Assembly: GCF_008806595.1 (NCBI RefSeq)
Contig: NZ_VZRB01000029.1
Location: forward strand, 1-64,000
From: Streptomyces luteolifulvus
GTDB lineage: Bacteria; Actinomycetota; Actinomycetes; Streptomycetales; Streptomycetaceae
Direction: 5' to 3'
DNA length: 64,000 nt
Part shown: positions 47,400 to 56,728 of the stretch, one piece after another
Numbering within the stretch: the stretch's first letter is position 1
How the letters are laid out: each line of letters opens with the position of its first letter
Program-made: the position numbers and the translations under genes
Notes under the pieces: generated by a model
Told to the model about the DNA's origin: nothing
The model's input: only the letters and a program-made list of their open reading frames with translations
Database searches by the model: none

Positions 47400-47954
47400 G
47401 TGATCGAAGCGGAGTTGAAGGCCCGCGTGCATTCGCCCGAGGCGGTGATGCGGCAGCTCGACCAGCTGGCCACGGCCCGTGTCGAGGTGTATCGGGACAC
47501 GTATTACGACCGGTCCGACGGATCGCTTGAGAAGGCTGGCGAAGAGCTGCGGGTGCGTACCGTTCACGGCGTGGACGGAACCCGCACCGTCCTCACGTAC
47601 AAGGGCGCAGCAGTCGATGAGGCGTCTGGGTCCAAGCCAGAGCATGAGACCCGCGTCGAGGACGCGGAGGCAGCACACGCCATCCTGCGCGGGCTCGGGC
47701 ATGTGCCGTTCATCGCGTTCGAGAAGCGCTGCCGCAACTACGTCTTCACGGCCCGTGGCCGGACGATGCTCGCCACCCTTGTGCGCGTTCCCGAACTCGA
47801 CGGCATCTTCCTGGAAGTCGAGACCCTCGTCGACGAAGTCGACCTCAGTGCCGCCCTGGACGACATCCGCGCTGTGCTCGCCGACCTGGGCATCGGGCCG
47901 CAGGACCTGACGAGGGAAACGTACACGGGCGGGGTCGCTGCGACGCGCCGCTGA
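47400..47954 (+). CDS. CYTH-domain protein (class IV adenylate cyclase-like)
   Basis: A 184-residue CYTH protein. The N-terminal ExExK-type motif is IEAELKA, and basic and acidic residues line the predicted tunnel (YYDRSDGSL, ELRVRT, LTYKG, EHETRV, FEKRCRNY, FLEVETL). CYTH enzymes act on triphosphates: adenylate cyclase (CyaB), thiamine triphosphatase or inorganic triphosphatase. Sequence alone does not decide between these. GTG 47400 is preceded by GAGAGGGG. Confidence 0.85.
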   Translation: MIEAELKARVHSPEAVMRQLDQLATARVEVYRDTYYDRSDGSLEKAGEELRVRTVHGVDGTRTVLTYKGAAVDEASGSKPEHETRVEDAEAAHAILRGLGHVPFIAFEKRCRNYVFTARGRTMLATLVRVPELDGIFLEVETLVDEVDLSAALDDIRAVLADLGIGPQDLTRETYTGGVAATRR

Positions 47955-48055
47955 CCCTACCCGCGGCTCCGGGGCCAACCGCGAGAACGACGCAGCCCTG
48001 TTCGCCGCTCGCCGTGGGGAAGGTGAGTGGCACGCCGAACGCCATGATGTCCAGG

Positions 48056-48622
48056 TCACCGTCCGCGGGCCTGACGGGAGGCAGGAGGCGCGGAATGGCG
48101 CCGGGGGGCGGCTGTCGTGGTGGGATCGCTCTGTACGGGCCTCTGTGCGGGCGACGTGGCCTCAGGAAACCCAGGTGGCCTCATACCGGCCACCTCTGGC
48201 GAGTGCGCCGGCACAGGCGGCTGCCGCTGCTGCCGTTGCTGCCACTGGGGCGGAGCCTGACCCCAGCTGTACGGCGGCGGCGAATAGCCGGCATGTGATG
48301 GTGCGGTGCCTGGGCCCCTGCTCCAGTTGCCCGTCCACGGTGTGGCAGGTGTCGGCGACGACTGCTCCTGCCCCCATGACGTCGTTCCTGCCGAATTCCC
48401 GAACGAAGCCCGCCGCCTCGACATTTCCCGTCCGATGGCAGCCCAGGTCACCATCCCGGCCAGCCCTAGCGGCAGCGCCAGCCCCAGCGTCGCTCCCAGT
48501 GTGAGTCCCACGCCCAATCCGAACAGCCCCAGACCCCACACAGGTGCCGTCCTCGACAGCGTCCGTGCGATCCCCCGTCCAGTCCTCAGCAGCGCCCGCC
48601 CGATTCTCTTCGCTATTCCCAC
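48056..48622 (-). CDS. Membrane protein with Pro/Gln-rich tail
   Basis: A 188-residue protein: basic start, hydrophobic segment of one long or two short spans (about residues 28-62, Gly/Leu-rich with repeated GLG motifs), then a Pro/Gln/Ser-rich cytoplasmic or surface tail. No family recognised. GTG 48622 has GGAG eight bases upstream. The ECF-type promoter at 48856-48829 lies about 200 bases upstream, with a hairpin between it and the gene. Confidence 0.6.
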   Translation of the reverse strand: MGIAKRIGRALLRTGRGIARTLSRTAPVWGLGLFGLGVGLTLGATLGLALPLGLAGMVTWAAIGREMSRRRASFGNSAGTTSWGQEQSSPTPATPWTGNWSRGPGTAPSHAGYSPPPYSWGQAPPQWQQRQQRQPPVPAHSPEVAGMRPPGFPEATSPAQRPVQSDPTTTAAPRRHSAPPASRQARGR

Positions 48623-48791
48623 AACTGCTGCTCCGGATCGCGACGTCGGTTTGGACAGGGACGTGAACAGAGACAGGGACAGGGCACATCAGGGGGTAGC
48701 AACACATCAGGGTGCGTGGCAGTGGAAACTCCGCCGCCGGAGGACCGGGCCCGGCGACAGCGGGAGAGTGTCGTCAGGCCCGGCCCCGGAG

Positions 48792-48819
48792 GGAGGCCGC
48801 CGGGGGGACGGCGGCCTCC
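48792..48819. terminator. Hairpin in the leader downstream of the desaturase
   Basis: GGAGGCCGCC pairs with GGCGGCCTCC around an 8-base loop. It can end desaturase transcription, but it also falls directly after the ECF-type promoter at 48829, so it would be the first element of that transcript. Confidence 0.6.
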
Positions 48820-48828
48820 TGTGCCCCA

Positions 48829-48856
48829 CAACGGGAATGGTGCCGGAGTGGTTCAT
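48829..48856 (-). promoter_or_regulatory. ECF-type promoter (Pro/Gln-rich membrane protein)
   Basis: Minus strand: ATGAAC (48856-48851), 17 bases, CGTTG (48833-48829). Confidence 0.6.
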
Positions 48857-48893
48857 CGCGTCGTTTCGGACGGGACTCCCCCGGACGCGGGGT

Positions 48894-49976
48894 TCAGCGG
48901 TTGTCGGAAGGCGGTTGGCCGGCGTTCCTTCGGCGCAACGGTTCGCCCGCGTTCCTCAGGTGGCGCAGGGCCTCACGGTGTGAGGCGATCAGCCCTGTCT
49001 GGTGATAGGGAATTCCCAGTTCGGCGCAGTACGCCTCGGTGATGACCTGAGCACGTTTGAGGGCCGGAGTCGGCATGCTCGGGAAAAGGTGGTGCTCGAT
49101 CTGGTAGTTGAGTCCGCCCATCAACACGTCGATGAACGCACCGCCCCGTACATTGCGCGAGGTGAGCACCTGGCGGCGCAGGAAGTCGAGCCTGTCCTCG
49201 GGGCCGATCATCGGCATCCCCTTGTGATTGGGGGCGAAGACGGAGCCCAGGTAGATGCCGAAGAGCGCCTGATGGACGGCGATGAAGGCGATCGCCTTGA
49301 TGGGTGGGAGCGCCGTGAACAGCACGCCGAAATAGGCGGCGAAGTGGATGACCAGCAAGGTGCCTTCCAGCACGGGGCGTTTCATGCTGGGCTCGCGCAG
49401 CGCGCGGAAACTGGCGAAGCTGAGGGCCAGGCCCTCCAGTGTCAGCAGCGGGTAGAAGAGAGGTGCCTGGTGCGCGCCGATGAACCGGGGCAGCCCCGTG
49501 GCGGCCCGTGCCTGGTCCTTCGAGAACACCAGGACGTCGGGGAGGACGTCCGGGTCCTTTTCCTCGTGGTTGGGGTTGGCGTGGTGGCGTGTGTGCTTGT
49601 TCATCCACCAGCCGTAGCTCATACCGAGCAGGAGGTTGGCCGTGATCAGGCCGCCGGTCTCACTGGCGCGCCGCCGTGTGAAGACCTGCCGGTGGGCCAG
49701 GTCGTGGGTTGCCAGCGCGAGCTGGCCGAAGACGACGGACAGGGCGACGGCCAGGAGAATCTGCAGCCAGGTGTCCCCCAGGGCGAAGAACGCTACGCCG
49801 CACACGACGCCCGACAGGCCCACTGCCCCGAAGCGCAGCGTGTAGTAGAGCGGGCGTCGTCGCAGAAGTCCCGCGGCGGCGATCCTCGCAGACAACCTCG
49901 CGAAGTCACTTCCTTTCGCCGGTATGTCAGGAAGAGCCGACGGTCCTGGCGCGGTCTCAAGCGCGCTTTCGTTCAT
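48894..49976 (-). CDS. Membrane fatty-acid desaturase
   Basis: A 360-residue di-iron desaturase. The three histidine boxes are HDLAHRQ, HTRHHANP and QIEHHLFP; the last (QxxHH) is typical of front-end and acyl-lipid/linoleoyl-type desaturases. Four or more membrane segments are visible. It would introduce a double bond into membrane acyl chains, with electrons from ferredoxin or a fused partner elsewhere. ATG 49976 was chosen; a GTG lies nine bases upstream and ribosome-site evidence is weak for both. Confidence 0.88.
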   Translation of the reverse strand: MNESALETAPGPSALPDIPAKGSDFARLSARIAAAGLLRRRPLYYTLRFGAVGLSGVVCGVAFFALGDTWLQILLAVALSVVFGQLALATHDLAHRQVFTRRRASETGGLITANLLLGMSYGWWMNKHTRHHANPNHEEKDPDVLPDVLVFSKDQARAATGLPRFIGAHQAPLFYPLLTLEGLALSFASFRALREPSMKRPVLEGTLLVIHFAAYFGVLFTALPPIKAIAFIAVHQALFGIYLGSVFAPNHKGMPMIGPEDRLDFLRRQVLTSRNVRGGAFIDVLMGGLNYQIEHHLFPSMPTPALKRAQVITEAYCAELGIPYHQTGLIASHREALRHLRNAGEPLRRRNAGQPPSDNR

Positions 49977-50021
49977 CGTGCACACCAAATCCGTAGCATG
50001 GAGATCCAAGATTGCGTGGCG

Positions 50022-50054
50022 TGGCGGCCCGGGAAGGTTCCCCCCGGGCCGCCA
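50022..50054. terminator. Hairpin terminator of the lipase gene
   Basis: TGGCGGCCCGGG pairs with CCCGGGCCGCCA around a 9-base loop, directly after the minus-strand stop at 50061. Confidence 0.8.
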
Positions 50055-50060
50055 GGGCCG

Positions 50061-50897
50061 TCAGCCCCAGGTGGCGCTGAACTTCTCGCCGTAGCCCTTG
50101 GCGTGGCCGTCCAGGTTGGGGTGGAAGGTCACGGTCCGATCGATCGGGTCGACGCCGTGGATCCACGGGTCGTCGCTGCATGCCTCGTGCCCGTTGAAAT
50201 GCTCGCGCATGTCGACGAAGTAGACACCGGCCTTGGTGGTAGCGGCCAGGGTGCCCTCGGCCAGCGCGTCGGCGAGCGCGTTCATGTCGGCCCGCTTGTC
50301 GGCGCTGAGGTCGATCGGGGCAGCGCACGAACCGTTCTCGGCGATCACCCGCGGGTAGCCGAACACGAGGACCAGGGCCCGTGGCGCGCGGGCCTTGATG
50401 TCGGTGTACAGGGCGGAGAGTTCCTCCACCATCTGGTTCTTGGCGTAGTGCGACATCCACTGCGTCGCCGTTTTGCAGTAGCTGTCGTCCTTGGTAAGGC
50501 ACGCCTCCGCCACCGAGGCGAACTGGGCGTCGTTGCCGCCCACCGTGACCGTGACGAGGTTGGTCTCCTCGTTCACGGCGTACAATTGCTTCTCCCGCAC
50601 GTCAGCGATGGTCGCACCGCTGCAGGTGACGTCTCTCAGAACCCAGTCGGGGTGACGGAACGCCCACTGGTTCGGATAGTTGTTCTCGCTCCGCAGGCAG
50701 TCGCCGCTGGAGGGGTCGTTCCGGCCCGCGCCGACCCCGGATGCGTACGAATCCCCGAGCGCGGTGTACCGACCCATTTCCCGCTGTGCAGAGGTGCTGG
50801 CCGCGGTCTCCGTACCCCCTAGAGGAGTGCTGATCGCAGCTCCCGTAGCGGCGACTATCATCAAGGCGGCAACGGCGGCCGACTTCAGTTTGCGCAT
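50061..50897 (-). CDS. Secreted SGNH/GDSL lipase-esterase
   Basis: A 278-residue secreted esterase. Signal peptide at residues about 1-33. Block I is ALGDSYASGVGAG (catalytic Ser); a Gly-rich oxyanion segment follows, then VTVGGNDAQF (block III Asn) and TFHPNLDGHAKGY (catalytic His). Six cysteines probably form disulfides, as in the Streptomyces scabies esterase/lipase group. The ATG at 50897 follows AAGGAAG. A perfect hairpin lies 20-36 bases upstream, and the ECF-type promoter is at 51091. Confidence 0.9.
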   Translation of the reverse strand: MRKLKSAAVAALMIVAATGAAISTPLGGTETAASTSAQREMGRYTALGDSYASGVGAGRNDPSSGDCLRSENNYPNQWAFRHPDWVLRDVTCSGATIADVREKQLYAVNEETNLVTVTVGGNDAQFASVAEACLTKDDSYCKTATQWMSHYAKNQMVEELSALYTDIKARAPRALVLVFGYPRVIAENGSCAAPIDLSADKRADMNALADALAEGTLAATTKAGVYFVDMREHFNGHEACSDDPWIHGVDPIDRTVTFHPNLDGHAKGYGEKFSATWG

Positions 50898-50916
50898 GGC
50901 TTCCTTCTTGATCGTC

Positions 50917-50933
50917 GAGCCTGAATCAGGCTC
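50917..50933. promoter_or_regulatory. Perfect palindrome in the lipase leader
   Basis: GAGCCTGAATCAGGCTC (8+1+8) lies 20 bases upstream of the lipase start, next to its ribosome-binding site. It could be an operator or an RNA hairpin affecting translation. Confidence 0.4.
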
Positions 50934-51063
50934 AGCAGCGGTTCGACTTGGACTGCGCTGTGATCCACGCCACTGTCCGCGGACCCGCCGGGAAGCGGCC
51001 GTCGGTGCCGGTCCCGGCCAGGAGGCCGCCCGGAGGAGAGCAAGTGGTGCGGCCTCGCCACCT

Positions 51064-51091
51064 CAACGGGATGGGCGGCCAGGTGGTTCAA
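51064..51091 (-). promoter_or_regulatory. ECF-type promoter (SGNH lipase)
   Basis: Minus strand: TTGAAC (51091-51086), 17 bases, CGTTG (51068-51064), about 165 bases before the lipase start. It lies after the stop of the VirB4-like gene. Confidence 0.6.
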
Positions 51092-51125
51092 TGCGCTTCC
51101 GCGGACAACTCGACCTGGCATACGC

Positions 51126-52595
51126 CTACTTGTGCCACCTCTTGTTGGTGTCGTTGACCTCCAGCTCCGCCGCCGTCAGGTCCACGTGCAGCGGGATTCC
51201 GGGGCGGCTGCCGACCTTGATCAGGAAGTTGCCCAGGCCGGGCGGGTCGGAGCGGCGGCCGCCCGCGGCGTCCCAGGCGGGCGGGGTGGACCAGTCGACC
51301 AGCAGGCGTTTCTCCGCCTCCGTAAGCTCCACGACCTGGGCCAGCTGCGGCATCTCGGCCGGGGGCAGGCCTGCACAGATCACCATGCCGGCGCGTTCGA
51401 CGAAACCCTTCGCCTTGGTGCGGTCCTCCTCGGTGGGCAGGGCGAGGAGGTCGTCGATGCTGTGCGTGACCATGGCCAGGCCGACGCCGCGCTGCCGGTC
51501 GAGGCGGGTGAGGGCGTTGACGCGGTCGACGAGGCCCCGGCCGGCCTGGAGGACGCGCCACAGCTCGTCCATGACGAGGAAGTAGTTGCGCTGCGGCTCC
51601 AGACCGGCGTCCGCCAGGGCGTGCGCCGCGGAGACCGCGCCGAAACCGTAGGACCAGCAGGACAGCAGGGCCGCCGCTTGGAGCAGGACCTCGCTGTCGT
51701 CGATGCCGCTGACGTCGAAGCAGACCGGGCGGTCCAGCTTCATCGCCTCTGTCGTCGGGCGGGCGAAGGTGCCGCCCAGGCGCCCGTCGCCCAGCAGGGC
51801 GGTGAGTGACGCCTCCAGGTTCTCCGTGATGTCCCGGTAGCGAGTGATGTCGCCACGGTCCAGGGCGACCGAACGCACCGCCTCCGGAGCGTCCTTGATG
51901 ACCTGTACCAGGTCGCCGAGCACCGGTACGCCCCGCCCCGAGCCGGCGGCGTGGCGGTCGTCCAGGACGTTCAGCGCCGCCGAGAGGATCGTCTCCTCGC
52001 GGTCCGTCGGCGGCGCCGAGCGCAGGATGGTCACCAGGGCCGAGACCATGTGGAGGCGGCGGCCGTGGATGTCGGCGAGGAGGCGGCGGCGCGCGTCGCC
52101 GGTGAGCCGGGCCGCGGCCTGGAGGGACTCGCCGGGGTCGAGGACGTTGAGGTTGCCGCGGCCCCGGCCCAGGCTGATGACCTGGCCGCCGATCGCCCGG
52201 ATCAGGTCCGCGTAGTCGGGCTTGAGGTCGCCGAAGATCAGGGGGTGGACGCCGTAACCGGAGAGGCCGAGGGCCATGCGCCGTACGATCGTCGACTTGC
52301 CGAGGCCCGGGCGGCCCAGCACGAACATGGACGGGTTGGCGAGCAGGCCCGTGCGCATGAACCACGACACGGGGTCACAGCACACCGTGGCCCCGGAGTC
52401 CAGGTCACGGCCCAGCGGCACCCCGACCATGGGGGTTCCGGCTCCGGCACCGAACGGCCACAGGCCGCAGACCTGGACCGTGGTGCCGCGCCATTCGGGT
52501 GCGGGGTCGACGTAGCCGACCATGCCGCCGCCGGGGCCCGGCCAGCCCCGGGACGTCGGGCGCGGCTCGCGGGGTTCCTTTGTCGTGCCTGCCAT
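51126..52595 (-). CDS. VirB4/TraC-like secretion ATPase
   Basis: A 489-residue ATPase. Walker A is GRPGLGKST at residues 94-102 and Walker B is FLVMDELWRVL; a later VTHSIDDLL segment matches the conserved motif of VirB4-type ATPases. It lacks the N-terminal VirB4 domain, which appears to be encoded separately by the SCO6880 gene just upstream. It would energise assembly or transport at the membrane. Last gene of the minus-strand operon; the start follows AGGAGG. Confidence 0.85.
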   Translation of the reverse strand: MAGTTKEPREPRPTSRGWPGPGGGMVGYVDPAPEWRGTTVQVCGLWPFGAGAGTPMVGVPLGRDLDSGATVCCDPVSWFMRTGLLANPSMFVLGRPGLGKSTIVRRMALGLSGYGVHPLIFGDLKPDYADLIRAIGGQVISLGRGRGNLNVLDPGESLQAAARLTGDARRRLLADIHGRRLHMVSALVTILRSAPPTDREETILSAALNVLDDRHAAGSGRGVPVLGDLVQVIKDAPEAVRSVALDRGDITRYRDITENLEASLTALLGDGRLGGTFARPTTEAMKLDRPVCFDVSGIDDSEVLLQAAALLSCWSYGFGAVSAAHALADAGLEPQRNYFLVMDELWRVLQAGRGLVDRVNALTRLDRQRGVGLAMVTHSIDDLLALPTEEDRTKAKGFVERAGMVICAGLPPAEMPQLAQVVELTEAEKRLLVDWSTPPAWDAAGGRRSDPPGLGNFLIKVGSRPGIPLHVDLTAAELEVNDTNKRWHK

Positions 52596-52644
52596 CGAGT
52601 CGGTCCTCCTACGTCTCCGTTGCCCTGCGTCTGTCTCCGTCGCC

Positions 52645-54144
52645 CTACATCGCGTCCCGTACCGTCTGCGGCAGCGCCGTGTGCAGCGGCAGTACCAGGC
52701 CCAGCGGCAGCGCCGCCGCGAACGCCGCCGCCTGGGAGCCGTAGACGGGCCGTACGGCGATACGCGCGGCCGGCGCCAGGTTGTCCACGGCCGCGGCCGC
52801 CGTCGTCAGTTCCTCGGCGGAGTTGACGGTCGCCGTGATCAGCAGACCGAAGCGGATGACCCCGTGGCCCTGGGCCTGTTCCTCGGTGGTCCGGCGCGCG
52901 GCGGTGACCTCGGCGTCATCGCGGGCCTGGCCGATCTCTGACTGCTGGGCGGTGAACAGGGCGTTCTTGTAGTCCTGTTGCACGACGCGGGCGCCCTCGG
53001 CGCGGGTGTGCGGGCGGTAGAGGAGGGTGACGCGCTTGCGGGCGATGTCGCGGTTGGGCTGGACCAGGCCGGTCAGGACGTTGGAGAAGACCTCGCCCTG
53101 CGGGGCCTCCGTCATGGCCCAGGTCACGCTGAACGCGCCGTCGTGGCGGTAGTGGTCCCAGGCCTCCTGGGCCGCCATGGGCCCGGCCTCGTCCCAGGTC
53201 AGTCCGGTGCCGCCGGTGGCCCGTGCTTCCTCCACCAGGGACGCCACGGTCGGGTCGTAGGCGACGCGTACCGCCTCGGCGAGCTCGGTCGCGGTCATCG
53301 GTACGGCCGTGCCGGCGCCGGTCATGGCCAGCCCGGCGGTCAGGCCGGGCAGGCGGGTGCCGATGTGCACCGCCATGTCCTCGGCACCGCGACGGGGTGA
53401 GCCGGGGCGGGCCGCGCCGGAGTACGTCAACGCGATCCTCGTGGCGATCTGCGCCGAACCGGCGGGATAGGCGGCCAGTACCTCCCGGAGCATCGATCTG
53501 GCCAGGTCCGGGGCTCCGGCGACCCAGTTCGCGGCGAGCTCCTGCTGCAGCCGGACTCCGGAGTCGGGGGCGGTCTCCACGGTGACGCTCACGGCGACGA
53601 GGCCCGGCTCGGCGCCCAGGGTGGAAAGCCACTGGCCCCAGTGGGCCACCCAGGTGTCGACCTGCTGCTCGTCGACGAGGGCGGCTCCGTCGGCGTCGCA
53701 GGAGATGACGACGGTGTGGTGACCGGTCGCCGGGATCGTGATCACGGCGAACGGGCGTCCGTAGCCGTCCTGCGCCTCCGTCAGCGCGGACTCGGCGGCC
53801 AGACCGGGCAGTTTGCAGGTGCCGTGGCCGGCTCGGCCCATCGGGCCCGAGCGGTACAGGTGTCCGCCAGAGGATGTGGTGCGCCACCAGGCCAAGCGGA
53901 CCGCGGCGCGCTGCATCAGCGTGCGGCCGTGCCGGTCCCGTACGGCGAGCGGGGCCGTGAGCACCGCCAGCGCGACCGCCAGGCCCAGCGCCGCCCATAT
54001 CGATATCAGCGTGGCCAGGACCACGGCGATGAGCCCGGCGAACAGCAGCAGGGTCGCCCCGAGGGACAGACCTCGCAGGCCTGAGGTGCGGGGCTTGCGG
54101 AAGTTGCCGTACGTACGGGGCTGGGGTGCTTCAGTGACTGTCAC
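52645..54144 (-). CDS. SCO6880 family type IV secretion protein
   Basis: A 499-residue protein of the actinobacterial SCO6880 family. Two membrane spans lie close together (about residues 28-66, VirB3/PrgI-like), followed by a large cytoplasmic part resembling the N-terminal domain of VirB4. In the typical T4SS, VirB3 and VirB4 can be fused; here the VirB3-plus-VirB4-N unit and the ATPase motor are adjacent genes. It overlaps the VirB6-like gene by 14 bases. Confidence 0.82.
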   Translation of the reverse strand: MTVTEAPQPRTYGNFRKPRTSGLRGLSLGATLLLFAGLIAVVLATLISIWAALGLAVALAVLTAPLAVRDRHGRTLMQRAAVRLAWWRTTSSGGHLYRSGPMGRAGHGTCKLPGLAAESALTEAQDGYGRPFAVITIPATGHHTVVISCDADGAALVDEQQVDTWVAHWGQWLSTLGAEPGLVAVSVTVETAPDSGVRLQQELAANWVAGAPDLARSMLREVLAAYPAGSAQIATRIALTYSGAARPGSPRRGAEDMAVHIGTRLPGLTAGLAMTGAGTAVPMTATELAEAVRVAYDPTVASLVEEARATGGTGLTWDEAGPMAAQEAWDHYRHDGAFSVTWAMTEAPQGEVFSNVLTGLVQPNRDIARKRVTLLYRPHTRAEGARVVQQDYKNALFTAQQSEIGQARDDAEVTAARRTTEEQAQGHGVIRFGLLITATVNSAEELTTAAAAVDNLAPAARIAVRPVYGSQAAAFAAALPLGLVLPLHTALPQTVRDAM

Positions 54145-55402
54145 GGGGCTTCTCCTGCTGGTCGTCGGCGGGGTGACGGACCGGCACCGGCATGGGGGCC
54201 GCCGCTTCCTCCTGGTCGTACGGGTTTGTCTGCCCGACGTCCTCCGAGTGCGCCGGCCGGGCGTGGCCGCCTGCGATGCGCTCGGCGTCCGGTGCGCCGC
54301 GGGGCCGGTCGGCGCCCTGCGCCGGGCCTGGGCCGCGGGTGGTGCGTGCGCCGGTGGTTCCCGCCCCGTCCGGGCTCAGCGCGGCGCCGGACACCGACCG
54401 GCCGGCGGCCAGGCTCCGCAGGTGCGGTACGGGCAGCGCCCCGGTGGCCGTCACCGGGCCGCCGGCCCCGGCGGAGGCCCTGGCCGCGCGGCTCGTCCCG
54501 GATGCCGCCGCCTGGACGACGGGAGCGGCGAACCGCATCAGCGCGGGCAGGGTGAAGCAGGCCAGCACGATCAGTACGACTCCGGAGACCATGGAGACGA
54601 CCTCGTTGCCCCGACTCCGGCCGCTCATCGCGAACGCCGCCGCGTACACGACGGCCGCAGCCGGTTTGTACAGCACGAAGGCGAGCAGCCAGCCCACGGA
54701 CCGGCGGAACCAGACCCGGCCGCCGGCGGTGCCGCTGGCCGCCGCCGCCAGGGGCAGCGTGCCGGTGAGGATCACCAGCATGGCCATCCGTACGATCATC
54801 AGCGCGATCTGCGCCAGGCTCCCGGCGATCACCAGCATGGCCATGATCAGGACGAGGAACGACGAGTCCGTGCCGCCCAGCGCCAGCATGGCCGAGGTGC
54901 GTTTGTCGAACTCGGCGACACAGCTCGCCACCGGATCGCCGGTGGCGCTGATCTGCTCGCAGCCGGTGGACCTGTCGATGATCCAGACGCTGAACCTGTC
55001 GCCCGCCACGGCCAGGAGATTGACCGTGGCCACCCCGGCCGAGGAGACCACCACCAGATTGAGCAGGCCCTGGAGTGCCTGCCGGGCGGGCTCGCCGCGG
55101 CGCTGCCAGGCGATGTGTCCGGCCGCGACGAGCAGGCAGAGCACGGCGGCGAAGGACGTGAACCAGAGTGTGGATCCGCGCAGGAACGCCACCGGGCCGC
55201 CGGTGTCGCTCAGGTCGGGCGCGCCCAGGTTCATCCAGGCGCCGCCGAGTGCCTTGACGGTGGTGCTCGCCGCCTGTGCGGCGCCCTCGGCGATGTCGTC
55301 GAACGCACTGCCACCGAGGTCCTTCGGGGCCGTGCCCGCCCCGTCCCCCACGCAGTAGCCGCCGATCGTCGGGGACACCCAGCCGAAGTCGCAGCCCGCC
55401 AT
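54131..55402 (-). CDS. VirB6/TrbL-like polytopic membrane protein
   Basis: A 423-residue membrane protein with about six hydrophobic segments (residues about 72-300) and a disordered Pro/Gly/Ala-rich C-terminal tail of some 110 residues. The topology and position between the VirB8-like and SCO6880 genes fit the inner-membrane channel component VirB6/TrbL. Sequence identity with classical VirB6 is not visible. The ATG shares one base with the upstream stop (TGATG). Confidence 0.75.
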   Translation of the reverse strand: MAGCDFGWVSPTIGGYCVGDGAGTAPKDLGGSAFDDIAEGAAQAASTTVKALGGAWMNLGAPDLSDTGGPVAFLRGSTLWFTSFAAVLCLLVAAGHIAWQRRGEPARQALQGLLNLVVVSSAGVATVNLLAVAGDRFSVWIIDRSTGCEQISATGDPVASCVAEFDKRTSAMLALGGTDSSFLVLIMAMLVIAGSLAQIALMIVRMAMLVILTGTLPLAAAASGTAGGRVWFRRSVGWLLAFVLYKPAAAVVYAAAFAMSGRSRGNEVVSMVSGVVLIVLACFTLPALMRFAAPVVQAAASGTSRAARASAGAGGPVTATGALPVPHLRSLAAGRSVSGAALSPDGAGTTGARTTRGPGPAQGADRPRGAPDAERIAGGHARPAHSEDVGQTNPYDQEEAAAPMPVPVRHPADDQQEKPRDSH

Positions 55403-56163
55403 CACACGCCTCCCCACTCGGCGTATCCGGCGAGGGAGTCGACCGGGGTGGGGGCGGCCGGGTCGGCCGGGTACTCCAGCTTCCAGTCGCCGTCCTGCCA
55501 CAGCACGGTGGTGGTGGCGGCCTGCATACGGCCGTCCGGGAACCGCCACACGGTCTGGATCACCGCCGTCGTGTCGTTGTACGTGACGAATCTGAACCCG
55601 GCGATCTGCCCGTGCACGGTGCCGCCCTCCTCGTCCGGGGGTGCCGTCCGTTCCGCCTCGGTCCGGTCGGCGATGTAGGTGTCGCGGCCCTCGCCGACGG
55701 TCTGGGTGCGGGTCACCTTCAGCCAGTCGCCGGCGGCCAGGTAGCGCACGCTGATCTGGCTGGTGGCCAGCAGGGCGCCGCCGGGGGTGTGCGCGTAGCA
55801 GCGCGCCACGTCCTCATCGGCCACGGCCGGGCCGGCCGCCTTCGAGGAGGGGAGGGCGACGGCTTCGTACAGGGTCCAGGTCACGCCCGCGGGCGCGGAG
55901 GTGGGCACGTCCTGCCGTTCGTCGGCGAGTTCGGGGCACTCGGCGCCGTCGGCGGCGGGCGTGGACCGCGGCGGGTCGGCGGTGCGGGTGCCGAGTGCCT
56001 GAGCCGTGGTGGAGCCGTCGTTGCCCGAGGTGTCCGAACCGACGGCGATCGCCGCTCCGATGACGGCGACGAAGCCGATGAACGCGGCGGCGAGGACGAA
56101 GCCGGTACGCAGCCACGGACTGCGCGGCTCGTCGGGCGCCGCGCGGATGCCGGGCTCTGCCAT
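55402..56163 (-). CDS. VirB8-like membrane protein
   Basis: A 253-residue protein: a short cytoplasmic start, one membrane span (about residues 20-42), then a periplasmic-type domain with VRYLAAGDWLKV, VTYNDTTAVIQTVWRF and a closing DWKLEYP. This NTF2-like layout resembles VirB8 of type IV systems. Start uncertain: ATG 56163 or ATG 56175; both have partial Shine-Dalgarno sequences. Confidence 0.65.
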   Translation of the reverse strand: MAEPGIRAAPDEPRSPWLRTGFVLAAAFIGFVAVIGAAIAVGSDTSGNDGSTTAQALGTRTADPPRSTPAADGAECPELADERQDVPTSAPAGVTWTLYEAVALPSSKAAGPAVADEDVARCYAHTPGGALLATSQISVRYLAAGDWLKVTRTQTVGEGRDTYIADRTEAERTAPPDEEGGTVHGQIAGFRFVTYNDTTAVIQTVWRFPDGRMQAATTTVLWQDGDWKLEYPADPAAPTPVDSLAGYAEWGGV

Positions 56164-56357
56164 GTTCCTTCCCATCCTCGTGGGTTGTCAGGAGACGAGA
56201 CGCCTGATGAGACGTCCTGCGGATCTCGGCGCTCAGCGCGCCGCTGGACGTGCCGTGACATGCCGCCGATCGTCTGCGGCACCGTCGTGGCTGGTCGCGC
56301 AGTTCCCCGCGCCCCTTTGGGGCGCTGCCGAACCGGAGCCGACATCGCCATGACCGC

Positions 56358-56687
56358 TCAGACGAGCGCCCCGACGATCCCGGACGCGGAGCCGACGAGC
56401 AGGCACGCCCCCAGGACGAAGCCGAGACCTCTGGCGTGCTCGCGGCCACCGCCCCGGGAGTGGTCGATCGCCATCCTGGCGGCGACGCCGAAGATGCCCG
56501 CGACGCACAGGGCGGTGACGCTCCATGCCACCCACTTCAGCACCGTCAGCAGCCCGTCCGCGCCGGGCGGCGCCTCTCCCCCGCCGACGTCCGGCACGCC
56601 CGAGGGTCCGGCGGACGCCGCGGCGACATCGACGACAGAGGTCATGTGGGGTGAGGCGTCCAGAGCGGCCGCCAGCAGGCTGGACAA
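56358..56687 (-). CDS. VirB2-like pilin
   Basis: A 109-residue protein with a long hydrophilic N-terminus and two membrane segments (about residues 48-75 and 89-108) separated by a short basic loop, as in VirB2/TrbC pilins. The TTG at 56687 was chosen because AGGGAGGA lies five bases upstream; the ATG at 56645 has no ribosome site. A related small membrane protein starts at 63830 in the second locus. Confidence 0.65.
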   Translation of the reverse strand: MSSLLAAALDASPHMTSVVDVAAASAGPSGVPDVGGGEAPPGADGLLTVLKWVAWSVTALCVAGIFGVAARMAIDHSRGGGREHARGLGFVLGACLLVGSASGIVGALV

Positions 56688-56728
56688 CGGGTTCCTCCCT
56701 GTAACGGGGACGGGGTGACGGGGACGGC

